Source of the DNA: Heliopora coerulea
Taxonomy: Eukaryota; Cnidaria; Anthozoa; Scleralcyonacea; Helioporidae
NCBI GenBank assembly: GCA_030142905.1
Contig: JASJOG010000193.1
Span: 413,501-477,500, forward strand
Reading direction: 5' to 3'
Length of the DNA stretch: 64,000 nt
The position numbers were made by a program, and so were the translations under genes. Shown here piece after piece: positions 49,331 through 58,990 of this stretch; within the stretch, counting starts at the first letter, position 1, and every line of letters starts with the position of its first letter. Below the pieces are notes generated by a model. That model had not been told where the DNA came from. It ran no database searches and worked only from the letters and a program-made list of their open reading frames with translations.

Positions 49331-49814
49331 TCACATAAATTTATCATAAAAGAAAAGGTATTTTGATGAATACATCTTTTCATAGTATAATAAGCTAGTT
49401 GAGTAAGGATATTTGGAGAAATTGAAAGAATTAAATCTAAATTGTTTTTATGGATATGATTAAGTATAAGTTCTGCAATAAAACTAATATGATATTCTCC
49501 TTTATAACTACATAAAATTTTTCAAGGAAAAGATTTTGGTAATTTTTTCATTATTATAATACATGATTTCCACCCAGGTGCTATAATGTTTTCAATATTA
49601 GTTTGTGATATGAAGGTAATTAAAGATGATATATTTAAAGATTTTATTTTATAATAATGTAATGTGATAAGTTTCGACAGTTTATGTTTAATTGATATCG
49701 ATTTTAAATTTTTTGCTAAGGTGGCTCTATTACCAGTAAACTCAGCAAAAGACTTTCGTGAAATTTGTTGAAATAATGATATATTATGACAACAAACACT
49801 ATTTACATGTTCTA
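49331..49814 (-). pseudogene. Unrecognised 160-codon frame with one in-frame TGA
   Basis: The minus-strand frame is open from about 49,814 to a TGA at 49,331 except for one internal TGA near 49,513. Ile/Leu/Lys/Ser-rich, predicted helical, with one Cys pair (SVCCHNIS). Probably continuous with the gene starting at 50,428 after frame changes. Confidence 0.4.
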
Positions 49815-50428
49815 GTTTTCTTCTTTTGATTTCTTTTTAATTGTATTCACTGAAGGTTTTCTTCTTCTTCTGTGAGGTGATTTCTTTTTCAGATTTGTAA
49901 GAACTGTTTTCAGATGTGATATTTCTGGTAGTCTCATTTGTTCTGGCATTGTGTTCAAAGTTTCCTGTTGATAATGATTGCATGACTTCGGAGATTGTTG
50001 TTTGGTGGGAGTTGTTCTTATTGTGATCAAAGAGCAATGTGTTGTTTAAGTTCTGAGACAAAATGGTCAGTTGAATCAGTGAAATCTGGAATGTTGGTTG
50101 AGGTTGAATGTGATTCGTCCAGATTGCTGGTGTTTCTTGGGGTTGAATTGAGGTCGTTGAGATTGTTTGGTGGGGTTGAATTGGAGTCGTCTGGGTTGTT
50201 TGAGATTGTATTGGAGTCATCCGAGATGCTGGAAGTTGAATTTGACTGGTTAATGACGATGTTGTAGTATGGATCTTCATTGATGATTGGTCCCATATTT
50301 GAGATTGAATTGAGATCGAAGAGTACAAATTCATCCATGTTGAGTTTTGAATTGGAGTTGTGATTGTAGTTTGTGAAGATGAGTTGTTTGGTGTTATTGT
50401 TGAGTTGTATGGATAAATGGTTTGTCAT
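49812..50428 (-). pseudogene. Acidic Asn/Ser/Thr/Asp-rich protein with basic tail
   Basis: From ATG 50,428 the frame is rich in Asn, Ser, Thr and Asp, with a repeated DDSN/LNDLNSTP-like unit encoded by imperfect 33-39-bp repeats (50,100-50,260). It stops at 50,027. Another frame downstream (to 49,812) ends in a Lys/Arg cluster (KKKSPHRRRRK) that looks like a nuclear localisation signal. An acidic region with a basic tail would suit a transcriptional regulator, but this is only composition. Confidence 0.35.
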
Positions 50429-50900
50429 GACATTATAAATGCTTTTAAGCTGTCAAAAATGTTTGATGATAATGACAAGTTTTTTGTGAAATCACATGGG
50501 ATGGTTTACATTAGTTGATAAAACACAGAGTATAATGTTTGTTCATGATTTGAATGTTCTATAATGTATAATATCATTTGAATAAGTAAGTCAGGTGTAA
50601 AAGTTAGTTGAAATGTTCTGTTGTAATTTGTACTGCTTGTTCTGTTAATGAATAATTTTATTAATTTAATAAGAAAATACTTCTTGTTTTGCTTATCCAT
50701 GTGACGGAAATAAGTAAAGTCCATGGATTGGTTTGTGGCAAATCTTCTTTGAATTCTGCTAGATGTTCTGTACTAATTCCTTTGAGATAACTCTTGTTAA
50801 TCTTTTTAAGAAAACAGCAAGCTTTAACCCATTTGATATCTTGTCTTGCGGATTGATAGATATATATTAATTGATAAATCAGTTGTGTCAACCATTCCAA
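50429..50900 (-). pseudogene. Unrecognised helical protein, frameshifted
   Basis: Frame 50,900-50,661 and frame 50,724-50,506 overlap around one frame change. Leu/Ile/Lys-rich with aromatic residues; a stop at 50,506 is followed by more open frame to 50,432. It ends close to the start of the acidic gene on the same strand. No domain recognised. Confidence 0.35.
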
Positions 50901-51414
50901 GTTTCATTTTATGAATTTAAATCCTTGATTGAGAATGAGTTGTAAATCACAATGATTTGAACAACAGTAAGTAATTTTGTACTAAGTATGATGTGATATT
51001 TCGACTTTTTTAAAGGTAAAATGTGCATCATAAGTATGAAAAGAAAAATGTCAGAAAAATTTGAATTATAAGGAGAACACTTAAAAATTTATGATTTTTG
51101 AGGAGAATAAATAAAATAGATAAGCTAATTTGAATAACAGTTCATTATAAGTAATGTCTTGTGAAAGTTTTCAGTCATTTAAGAATTTGTATGAAAATAA
51201 AGAAATATTTCTTACAGGTATTGCATTTCTGAAGAAAAAGAAAGTATTATTTATTTGAACCAAAGATATTTCTGGTGAGAAAGAAGAATTGTTATCCTTT
51301 AATTGTGGTTGTCAGGAATTGAAAACATTATTTGAATAATCTCATTCATTGGTTAATTGCTGGTTGAAAATTGATTGGAAATGTGGTAAAGCAACAGAAA
51401 TTTAGGTAAAGAAA

Positions 51415-51912
51415 ATGTTTTGGTTAATTCTGTTTATGATTGTTTGTGCTAGTAAGGAACAAGATTTACCAAAATTAACATGTGTTTATGGAATTTTTGT
51501 GGTTAAAAATTACACTATATTCTGTGTACCATGAATTACTTGTCAACAAGGAATGGAACCTGCTGTGAAATGCATTCGTGATGTTCTTTACAAAGATGAT
51601 ATTGAGTTGGAATGCTTTCCATGTGAAACAGGATATTATTCTGATGGATATGGAACTGACTCTTGTAAAAAGTGTAAAATATGTTTGAAATACGAGGAAC
51701 TTTGTGGACCTGAAACTAATTCAGTTTGTCAAATTAATTCAACAGAAGGCATAATTGAAAAATTGATAATTCAGAGACATCTTAAAACAAAGATGTCAAA
51801 AACAATTGGATTGACAGAAATTTTATTTGCTTTAATTATTTGTTTTACTGTATTACATGTTTTACTTGCTATTTGTCTTATTTTGTTAAGAAAATTGAAA
51901 TGTATTAGTTAA
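51415..51912 (+). pseudogene. TNFR-like cysteine-rich type I membrane protein, one in-frame TGA
   Basis: From ATG 51,415 there is a hydrophobic signal-peptide-like start (MFWLILFMIVCAS), then about 39 codons to an in-frame TGA near 51,535. The same frame then gives a cysteine-rich module (ECFPCETGYYSDGYG, SCKKCKIC, a CGPETNSVC end) with TNFR_c6 spacing. One transmembrane helix follows (about residues 130-160) and a very short basic tail. No death domain. Single-exon and inside the virus-like block, so a captured host receptor is possible; a host exon is the alternative. The stop suggests it is no longer expressed whole. Confidence 0.6.
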
Positions 51913-51948
51913 TTCTTATGTTTTCTCCAGTAATGTTTTCCATAAAAA

Positions 51949-52689
51949 TTAAAATTCTGTGTTTGGTCTGATGCGTTTTAAAGTATATCCCATTGGAATT
52001 AATTTGTTTTTAATATTTTTCACCATATCTTTTATACCAATGTTGGTTTTTGCTATTGATCTTATAAATTATGCATAATGTAGAGGACTATCTGAGCTTC
52101 GGTTGGCATCTGTACATACACTCTTGCCATCACTTCCTTTCCATATACTGTTTGGAGGTGTTAATCCTTTGTAAAGTTTTTCTAATTTACCGCTGGTTGT
52201 TACTCTTCCAGTATATGGTCCTAATTTACAAAATCATTTGAACAGTTTCTTGTAACTAAATAATCCAAGTCCACTGTTAGGTATGGCAGATGGTTTGATT
52301 CTTAAGTTATTGTCTTTTGCTAAATGTTTTCAACGTTCTGTTTTTGCATCACCATCCCAGTTTTGTTCTGCTTTTACATCTTCATTTGGTTATAAAGAAT
52401 CTATCTGTGGTTAATAAGTTTTAATATTTGTAATAGAATTTATTTTCACATTAATATATTCTGGTAAATCTTTGACTTCTTGTTGTAATCCTTTTTGATG
52501 TTTTGAAATTTTTTCCACGGTGTAAGGGAAAACGCAAAAAGGATCTCCTTCTGCATTTTCAAAATGATATAAGGCTTCTCGAAAAAGAATTGTTGAGAAT
52601 AAACAGTCTTCATAGTCGTCTGGAAAGCTTCCAGCTAATGTTAGTTTATTTGAATTATTTGTTTTGTAAATTTTGATTATTATAGACAT
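51949..52689 (-). pseudogene. SET-like domain protein, five in-frame stops, no frameshift
   Basis: From ATG 52,689 the first 92 codons are open (to 52,411). The same frame then continues to TAA 51,949, with internal stops near 52,411, 52,390, 52,330, 52,234 and 52,071. Residues around 52,310-52,180 read IPNSGLGLFSYKK then LGPYTGRVTT, the start of a SET lysine-methyltransferase fold, followed by a CTDANRS segment. SET proteins occur in several large and Polinton-like DNA viruses. Assignment rests on these motifs only. Confidence 0.5.
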
Positions 52690-52956
52690 GTTTTAGTGTC
52701 CAGGACTTCCTCTGCCAATAAAGTGTGATTGTCGTGTGAGATCAGATGATGTGACTATGAATTATTATGGTAAGTTTGTTTTTTAATTGAAATTAAATTA
52801 AAATTATTTATTATAATTTTTATATTTTTGGATTTAGGTGTTCCTTGCAATAGTGTTGATGGATATAGAAATGCTGACGTGGAAGTACAAATGTGTTGCT
52901 GTAAATATTTGTTAGCAAGATTTTTGTCGAGTGTTTCTCAAAGAATGAATAGGTAA
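52688..52956 (+). pseudogene. Small Cys-rich protein with one intron
   Basis: ATG 52,688 overlaps the divergent start of the SET-like gene (shared CATG), but a TAG is codon 3. Exon 1 (CPGLPLPIKCDCRVR) ends at 52,769; a GT-AG intron 52,770-52,837 (GTAAGT...TTTAG) joins in frame to exon 2, with a CCCKY segment and a TAA at 52,954-52,956. Six or more cysteines hint at metal binding. Function unknown. Confidence 0.4.
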
Positions 52957-53040
52957 ATGACTAAGATTGGTTTTATTCATGAAAAAAATATTTTTTTTAA
53001 AATTCAACCTATTTTTAAAAATTCATTCCTATCCATTCAA

Positions 53041-54058
53041 CCTATGCATTTTACAGAAGCTGAAGTTCAATGAATAGTGAGTTTATTTCGTGATTATTAT
53101 ATGTTTAATAATCGTGAAATTTTGACATTTATTGGAGAACAATATAATGAACAATTGCATTTGAATAGTCATGTTTATTCGTTAAACGTTGACATTGATT
53201 GTTCTAGAACTTCGTTGATAAGATTGATAGGTGTTTTAAATTCGGTTTTTAATAGAATAATTGAAGAAATTCACAATGTTGTTCCATGTAATTGTTGGGT
53301 TAGAATATGTTTTTTGAGGGATTTCCCAGTTGAGAATTTAGTTATTCAACTGTATTGGTGGATGATATTAATGCTGAAATGTTGTTGGATACATTATCCA
53401 GAAATATGCAAAGTAATGGTTCTATTTAATTAAATGGTGGGTGGCAAACTAATGTGGTTATAAGTTATCTACCTTGTACAAGGCAATCTGATGTTTCTGT
53501 TTTGACTTGAAATAGAAATCGTGTGAGGCATGTTACTTTAAATAAAAGTGTTTCTGGAAGTGGAAAGTGTTTACCCATTAAATATGATCATCAAATGCAA
53601 TATGGTGTTTATATGGTGGAACCTGATTGTCAACCATATACTGATTCTTGTTTTTTCTCAAGTGTTTTAATATTCAAAAGTTATTTTGAAAATGATCAGT
53701 TATATAGACATTTGGAATGCGGTGCTAAAATTTCTGATTTCTTTTCAAAATTAGGGTTTGAAGAATTTCAAAGTATTTCTAATGATGATTTTGAGTATAT
53801 TTATGAAAATTGGTTGGCGAATATAGGGTATGATTAGGTTGTTTTCTATTCAGAAGAATATGATATTATTTATGATTCTCGAAGTGATGGAACCAAATTT
53901 AATTAAGTCGAATGATAAAGTAATTTTTTTGTGGATGCATGATGGTCATGATTGTAACTTTTTATATTTTCATTCAGTTAATTTTTGTGCTAAATGTATG
54001 AAACAGTTTTATTCTAAGTTTACTCATATTTGTTTAGTAAATAATAAAGGGGGTTTCA
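53041..54058 (+). pseudogene. Probable protein-primed DNA polymerase B, N-terminal part only
   Basis: Blocks in at least three frames follow the order I associate with Polinton polymerase N-termini: an early region ending in repeated beta-type segments (53,077-53,520), a region around 53,523-53,826, then a zinc-ribbon-like block (VNFCAKCMKQF, then HIC) ending near 54,040. Exonuclease and polymerase motifs (for example YxDTDS) are absent because similarity stops at 54,058. Stops and frame changes throughout. Confidence 0.5.
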
Positions 54059-54088
54059 AGCGCATCTTTCAAGCGCACTTTTTTTTAT

Positions 54089-54315
54089 CAAGTGTCACAG
54101 GGTAATCCCCTTTTTTTTCCCCTTTTTTTTATCAAGTGTCACAGGGTAATCCCCTTTTTTTAAGTGTCACAGGGTAATCCCCTTTTTTTTCATCTTCAAT
54201 AATGTGGTATCAAATTACATACTGTATTTACAGACTCATCAACTAACCAATAACATTTATGTCATCGCTTGTTTTTTCTCAATTTTTTTTTTTTAGTGTC
54301 ACAAGGGATTTCCCG
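54089..54315 (+). repeat. AGTGTCACAGGGTAATCCCC tandem units
   Basis: Copies start at 54,091, 54,135 and 54,163, with a degenerate fourth at 54,295, separated by poly-T/C runs. Confidence 0.85.
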
Positions 54316-54320
54316 CTATT

Positions 54321-54466
54321 AAAATAGTTAGCATACCAAACATCCTTAACAACCAACCTAACTAAAAATGGTTTTTATGTTGACATTGAGCTATTCAAAT
54401 CACTACAGATGTTTGGAATGTTTGATTTGTTGACGCCACTTCCGATTGTTAAGTTGGGTAATCCCC
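54321..54466 (+). repeat. 146-bp direct repeat, left copy, with internal hairpin
   Basis: Begins AAAATAGTTAGCATACCAAA and ends GATTGTTAAGTTGGGTAATC. Matches 55,391-55,536 at a constant 1,070-bp offset. Inside, the start pairs with the sequence near 54,410-54,435 (GATGTTTGGAATGTTTG). Confidence 0.9.
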
Positions 54467-54556
54467 CTTTTTCCTGCAATCAAAAGGTCAGCAGTTGTCA
54501 TTTACAGACTCAGAATCAGTCAATCAAATTATTGTCACTTCCTGCATCACATTAGT

Positions 54557-54919
54557 ATGAGTTTATGTGCTTGGGAAATTAGTAATATGGAACACAATCA
54601 TGGTGAGGCTATGCAATTTGATGAAACAGATCTAATCTCAGCCCAAGCAGCGAGGCAAGTAGGAGGCTATGAGCAACCCATACCACCTCAAAAACCAGTG
54701 GATACAGTAGCAGAGATTCTTCAAAACATCATAAAGAAAGATTCATTACCTAAAGAAGACCTTAGGAGAAAGTGGAACAACAAGAAATCTGAACGAGAAA
54801 AGCTGTTGAAACAATGGAACAAGGCAAAGGAATCTCTGGCATATTGGGTTTCAAAAACATTGTTTCTTGAACACAAGCTTAATAGGAATGCAGAAGAACT
54901 CGAAAAAACGCAAGGATGA
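54557..54919 (+). CDS. Coiled-coil ORF, 120 residues
   Basis: Open from ATG 54,557 to TGA 54,917-54,919; the frame extends upstream into the repeat, but this methionine starts the globular-looking part. Residues 60-120 are charged and heptad-like (EDLRRKWNNKKSEREKLLKQ and onward). Lies between the two 146-bp repeats. Its codon composition is less AT-rich than the neighbouring viral genes. Function unknown; could be the only gene of the insert. Confidence 0.5.
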   Translation: MSLCAWEISNMEHNHGEAMQFDETDLISAQAARQVGGYEQPIPPQKPVDTVAEILQNIIKKDSLPKEDLRRKWNNKKSEREKLLKQWNKAKESLAYWVSKTLFLEHKLNRNAEELEKTQG

Positions 54920-55390
54920 ATGCTTGCTGATCGTTTGAGTGAAGATTAAGAAGAGGAGTAATCAAGTTGCTGCATTATGATTTTTTTTTGTTATTCAACA
55001 CAACCGTGTTGCATAACAATTACGAACTGTTGGCTTTCTGAGTTTCGTATTACTTATATCACTTCTCCTCCTTTGGGAGTCATAAACATCCGCTTTCATA
55101 AGCTAGTTGTTCTGAGGCTTTATATCAGCTGAAACGACTCATGAGAAATCTATAAGCTATTTTTTACAACTACTAAGAATACCCAGTTGAATGAAAATCT
55201 CTTGGGCTGTAAATCGATTTCAAAGTATGTGCAAAAAATAAATGGTTGTTGAAAATTTACTTCACCTGCCCCCTTTGTTCCTTCTTACATCACACCACAA
55301 CTGTGTCAGTCTCCATACTAGTGTACCAAGAATTCCCCATCTTAAAGGATGTGATATCATGGCATGGATTCTGCATCCTGCTGTGTGGAA
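54920..55390. other. Non-coding part of the insert
   Basis: No conserved frame or RNA motif. Confidence 0.35.
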
Positions 55391-55536
55391 CAAATAGTTA
55401 GCATACCAAATATCCCTAACAACCAGTCACACTGATTATAGGTTTTATGTTGACATTGAGCTATTCAAATCACTAGGGATATTTGGAATGTTTGGTATGC
55501 TAACATCACTTCTGATTGTTAAGCAGGGTAATTCCC
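55391..55536 (+). repeat. 146-bp direct repeat, right copy, with internal hairpin
   Basis: Its start TTAGCATACCAAATATCCCT pairs with TAGGGATATTTGG...TTGGTATGCTAA near 55,465-55,503, a near-perfect stem with a small bulge. Better preserved than the left copy. Confidence 0.9.
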
Positions 55537-55559
55537 ACAAAAAAATTTAATAATAAAAG

Positions 55560-56526
55560 ATGAGCCTACATTATGGTTATCACAAGGATAATGACAACAA
55601 TAATGAAGACTATATAACCAAAAAAGGTGGAGAAATCACTGGAAAACTTATTCTGAACAAAGCAATTATAAAAAATAATCCAACTAGTGATAACAGCATC
55701 ACAAATGTGAAATTCATATATGATCTGCTTTGGAAAACAATAGTTTTGAATGAAATTAAAAATTCACTTGTATATTATAAGATTGACAAAGTGCTAAACT
55801 CTGAAGTTATTTATGATGGATCAAGTGGAAAAATATCTTATCTTTTTGATCAAACATTCAATGAAAATCATGCTAAGCAAAATTTTAGCACCATAAAACC
55901 TACTCTTTGTAATGTTGCAAACAGAGTGAATAACAGATATTTCATAGAATTCAGTGGAAGATCAGTTCTTTTTCCAGATATAGATTTAACCCAACCATCT
56001 AGCTCGTCAAAGATAAATTTTGTCATGGTTTACAGATTGAAAGGTTATGATGGAAGCGTAGGTGGGTTTAAAAACTGTTTTTTCAGGGAAGGTGATTATT
56101 TTGTGGGGTTCTCATCACATAAAGATCTTATTATTTCAAATGTTACAGGTACTGCTAATAATGCTGTTGCACCATACAAAAACAAGGCCAATGCTGGTGA
56201 ACTTAACAAATGGTGTAGTTTATCTGTACATTGGTGTAATAGCTCACCATAAACTGATAAAAGTTCTGTTTATTGTAATGGAGTAAAATTAGCAAATTTT
56301 ACTTCAACAAATTTACACACAAATGGTAAAATGGAAACTGGATCTTTTAATTTTAATAATAGTCATAGATTCTCTAATTCTGATTTGAATTCAGCTGGAA
56401 CTGGAACGTTTAAAGGAGATATTGCAATTCTTATGTTTAAACAAGGATTTATGGATGAAAGAACCATTTTGTTACATCAAACTTTTTTGTGAAAAATGGT
56501 ATAATATTAATGCAAATCCTATCTAA
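55560..56526 (+). pseudogene. Fibre-like protein with LamG/ConA-type C-terminal domain
   Basis: ATG 55,560, open to TAA 56,250-56,252; the same frame continues to about 56,488, where a shift in a T-run leads to the natural end at 56,526. N-terminal part is Asn/Asp-rich and contains a GGEITGKLILN motif typical of trimeric tail/fibre shafts. The C-terminal half resembles a LamG/concanavalin-like jelly roll (FREGDYFVGFSSHKD; YCNGVKLANF). Probable receptor-binding fibre, by position and domain order. Two disruptions. Confidence 0.6.
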
Positions 56527-56582
56527 ACAGTTACGAGTCTAGTTGACTTAACTTAGAAACTAAAAAAATTTTCATAATCTTT

Positions 56583-57086
56583 TTAGAATATGAAAATGTA
56601 ATAATTTTTAAACTTTAGTCTTTCATTTTGTTCATGTTCACTATGTTCACTTTCTGTCTCATTATCAGAAGTTTTATGTTTGATCACATGTTTACCAACT
56701 GTTGCTCCACCACTTATGATTCCTAAAAATGGTAAAAATGATGTGAATCTTTCAACAATAGATTTTATATCTCTTCTTAATAGTTTATGAGACTTTAGTT
56801 CCTTTTCCAATTCCTCACTGCTTTCAATAGCATCTAATCCTCCCAGTAGATCAGAGAATCTACTGATTAGAATGTCTGTTATGAAAGAATTTGCTTTTTC
56901 AGCTTGTTTTGCTTCATATTCTGCATAGATTTGGTTGATTACTTTTTCTGATGCCTTTTTAATATTATTTATAGATTGTTCAATTTCTCTGTCTTCTGAT
57001 AGTCTGATAAGTTCTGCTCTTTTATTTTTTACATCTTTGTTAACATTATCATTTACTGAAGTATTGTTTTCATTAACTTTTTCCAT
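56583..57086 (-). CDS. Polinton-associated small protein with hydrophobic segment, intact
   Basis: 167 residues from ATG 57,086 (context AATAAATG). A charged helical N-terminal half is followed by a conserved-looking Leu/Asp block (DLLGGLDAI), LLRRDIKSIV, and a hydrophobic Gly-rich stretch (SFLPFLGIISGGATVGKHVI, about residues 113-132). Similar proteins accompany capsid genes in invertebrate Polintons; likely virion-associated, role unknown. Follows the ATPase gene by about 20 bases. Confidence 0.6.
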   Translation of the reverse strand: MEKVNENNTSVNDNVNKDVKNKRAELIRLSEDREIEQSINNIKKASEKVINQIYAEYEAKQAEKANSFITDILISRFSDLLGGLDAIESSEELEKELKSHKLLRRDIKSIVERFTSFLPFLGIISGGATVGKHVIKHKTSDNETESEHSEHEQNERLKFKNYYIFIF

Positions 57087-57106
57087 TTATTTTTAGGAAA
57101 AAATAA

Positions 57107-57679
57107 TTATTCTATTTGGTATCCATAGGGTTGTCTTAGACTTGTTTCTAATCTTGAATATTTTTTAGTTTTTAGAATTTTCTTTATTTCGTTAATTTCT
57201 TTTTTATCTGATACATCTAAATATTCATCAATTATTTCAGCCATATCTTTTCTATTTGGATTATAAAAAGTTACAAGTTTTGAAATATTTTCCATGTAAG
57301 GTTTTGCAATAGATGTTAGCTGTTGTGTAATGATTATAGTACTCAAATTGAAATGTCTAGAACTGAATGCAAGTTTTACAAGTTCACTAGTTCTATTTTT
57401 CACAAATTTTACACTTGCACAGTCATCAAGAATAATTAAACTATTTGTTCCAGCTGCATAATTTACAACATATTTTAAATATGATTCAACATAATGTTGA
57501 TCACAAGGAATCATAATATAATCTTCATCTCTATCATATTTCCAATTTTCATATGTTTTGTTCCATTCAAATGTTGGACAAATTAGGAAAATATAGTCAA
57601 AATGTTTATAAAATTCTTTTTCTAACATGTCTAAAATATATTTTGTTTTTCCACAACATGTCATTCCAACAATAATCAT
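57107..57679 (-). CDS. Genome-packaging ATPase, FtsK/HerA A32-like, intact
   Basis: 190 residues from ATG 57,679 without interruption. Walker A GMTCCGKTK at residues 5-13, Walker B SLIILDDCAS at about 80-89, a sensor-like STIIITQQ at about 113-120. The family pumps viral DNA into preformed capsids. Short for the family but complete in motifs. It starts 33 bases after the capsid gene's stop on the same strand. Confidence 0.85.
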   Translation of the reverse strand: MIIVGMTCCGKTKYILDMLEKEFYKHFDYIFLICPTFEWNKTYENWKYDRDEDYIMIPCDQHYVESYLKYVVNYAAGTNSLIILDDCASVKFVKNRTSELVKLAFSSRHFNLSTIIITQQLTSIAKPYMENISKLVTFYNPNRKDMAEIIDEYLDVSDKKEINEIKKILKTKKYSRLETSLRQPYGYQIE

Positions 57680-57711
57680 ACTAAAAGGTGTTTCTATTGT
57701 TTATTTTATGT

Positions 57712-58908
57712 TTAATATTGTATGGACATTAAGTCTTTATTCACAATATTCAAAAGACCATCTGATAAAACAAATTTTACACATTACATTTGCACTTATT
57801 GCCGTTTTCTTAATTTCCAGTAAAACTCCAGATTGAGTGTTTACAAGTTTTTTTACCATTTCCATGTACAAAATTATCATTAATAGTTCTTAAATCTATT
57901 ACCAATGCAAATTTATCTTTAAAAGAGTCTCGAAGTGTCATATTTTTTTCTTCATTATATTTAAATACTCTAGAATCTTGACTTAGGTATTCCTTGACTA
58001 TAAACAGACTTTGGAGTGCCCTCAATGGTTACTTTTACACTTTTAATATTTGGATATACAAATTGTTCAGAATCTGTAATGGTTTTATTTCTGAAATATA
58101 ACACAATTTCTTTCATACTTTTTCTTGGAAGATTTATAGTTTCATTAACAGTTGTACTATCTTTATCCCATTCTGTTGTTTTCATCAAAGTAACATGTTC
58201 ATAAGAAAGTGATCTTCCGGTTTCATATCCACTCATCACATTGCTAGCGAGGTCTTGATTTTCCACCATCTCATACTTGAGTTCAAGGTTTTCAAGAGTG
58301 TATCCACCAACGCTTTGACCAAACTGTGCAATCATGATATCCGTAGCTTTAGGAAAAGTTATTATAAACTGAAGATTATTAATCATACAATAAGGAGTAT
58401 AAAAACCATGATCTTCAATAATTTTTGTTAATTTTATTCTTTGTTTTGTTTTATGCACATCATACATTAATTTATCAGAAAGTTTTGAAGTATTTCCACT
58501 TGATGCACCTAAGTCATCTTTTGATATTAATTTTCTAAGATTTTCACTACCGATTCCAAATTCTATCATATCATTTCGTTCATCTTCTGATTTCCGTAAA
58601 TCTTTATAAACATTCAAAACACTTTCACCAGTATTATTATAAACAACTCCTCCTGCATATTTCACCCCAAATCTTTCACATAATAATTTACTCAAATCAT
58701 TAAAAAACCATGATTTTGCATTTGCATTTTTAAAATCAAATTGCAGCATCAAGGAATCTGGAACCAAACAAGTGTTTGATTTAAGTTTTGGTATATCAAT
58801 GTAAATTTCTTCACCTGGATATGCTTTGTTTGGATTAAAAGTTACAACATGCCTTGCTCTTGTTCCTCTAAAACCAGGTTTTAATTAATTTGATCTTGTT
58901 GTTGCCAT
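57712..58908 (-). pseudogene. Major capsid protein candidate (double jelly-roll type), broken
   Basis: Starts at ATG 58,908 with a TAA at codon 8; the frame then runs to 57,970 with conserved-looking blocks (EEIYIDIPKLK; FDFKNANAKSWFFNDLSKLL; GQSVGGYTLENLELKYE). Frame changes near 57,985, 57,830 and 57,790 precede the natural stop at 57,712. About 400 codons, a fitting size for Polinton-type capsids. Next to the ATPase, the standard order. Identity is inferred from block order and neighbourhood. Confidence 0.7.
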
Positions 58909-58990
58909 TATTTATTTATTTGTTAGAAAAAAATTTATTTCTTTTTTCCTTTCTTGTATTCATTGTATACAAAATATGTTAATACAATAG

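Larger units (their letters stand above)
54059..55545. mobile_element. 1.5-kb insert between polymerase remnant and fibre-like gene
   Basis: Begins abruptly after AATAATAAAGG and ends before AATAATAAAAG, a possible short target duplication. Contains tandem GTGTCACAGGGTAATCCCC units, two 146-bp direct repeats and one coiled-coil ORF. G/C-richer motifs than the flanks. Superfamily unknown. Confidence 0.5.

Noticed and set aside
47900..54100. Alternative genetic code with TGA as tryptophan
   Set aside because: TAA and TAG also interrupt the same frames, TGG is used normally, and frame changes occur in the polymerase part. Point decay is simpler.
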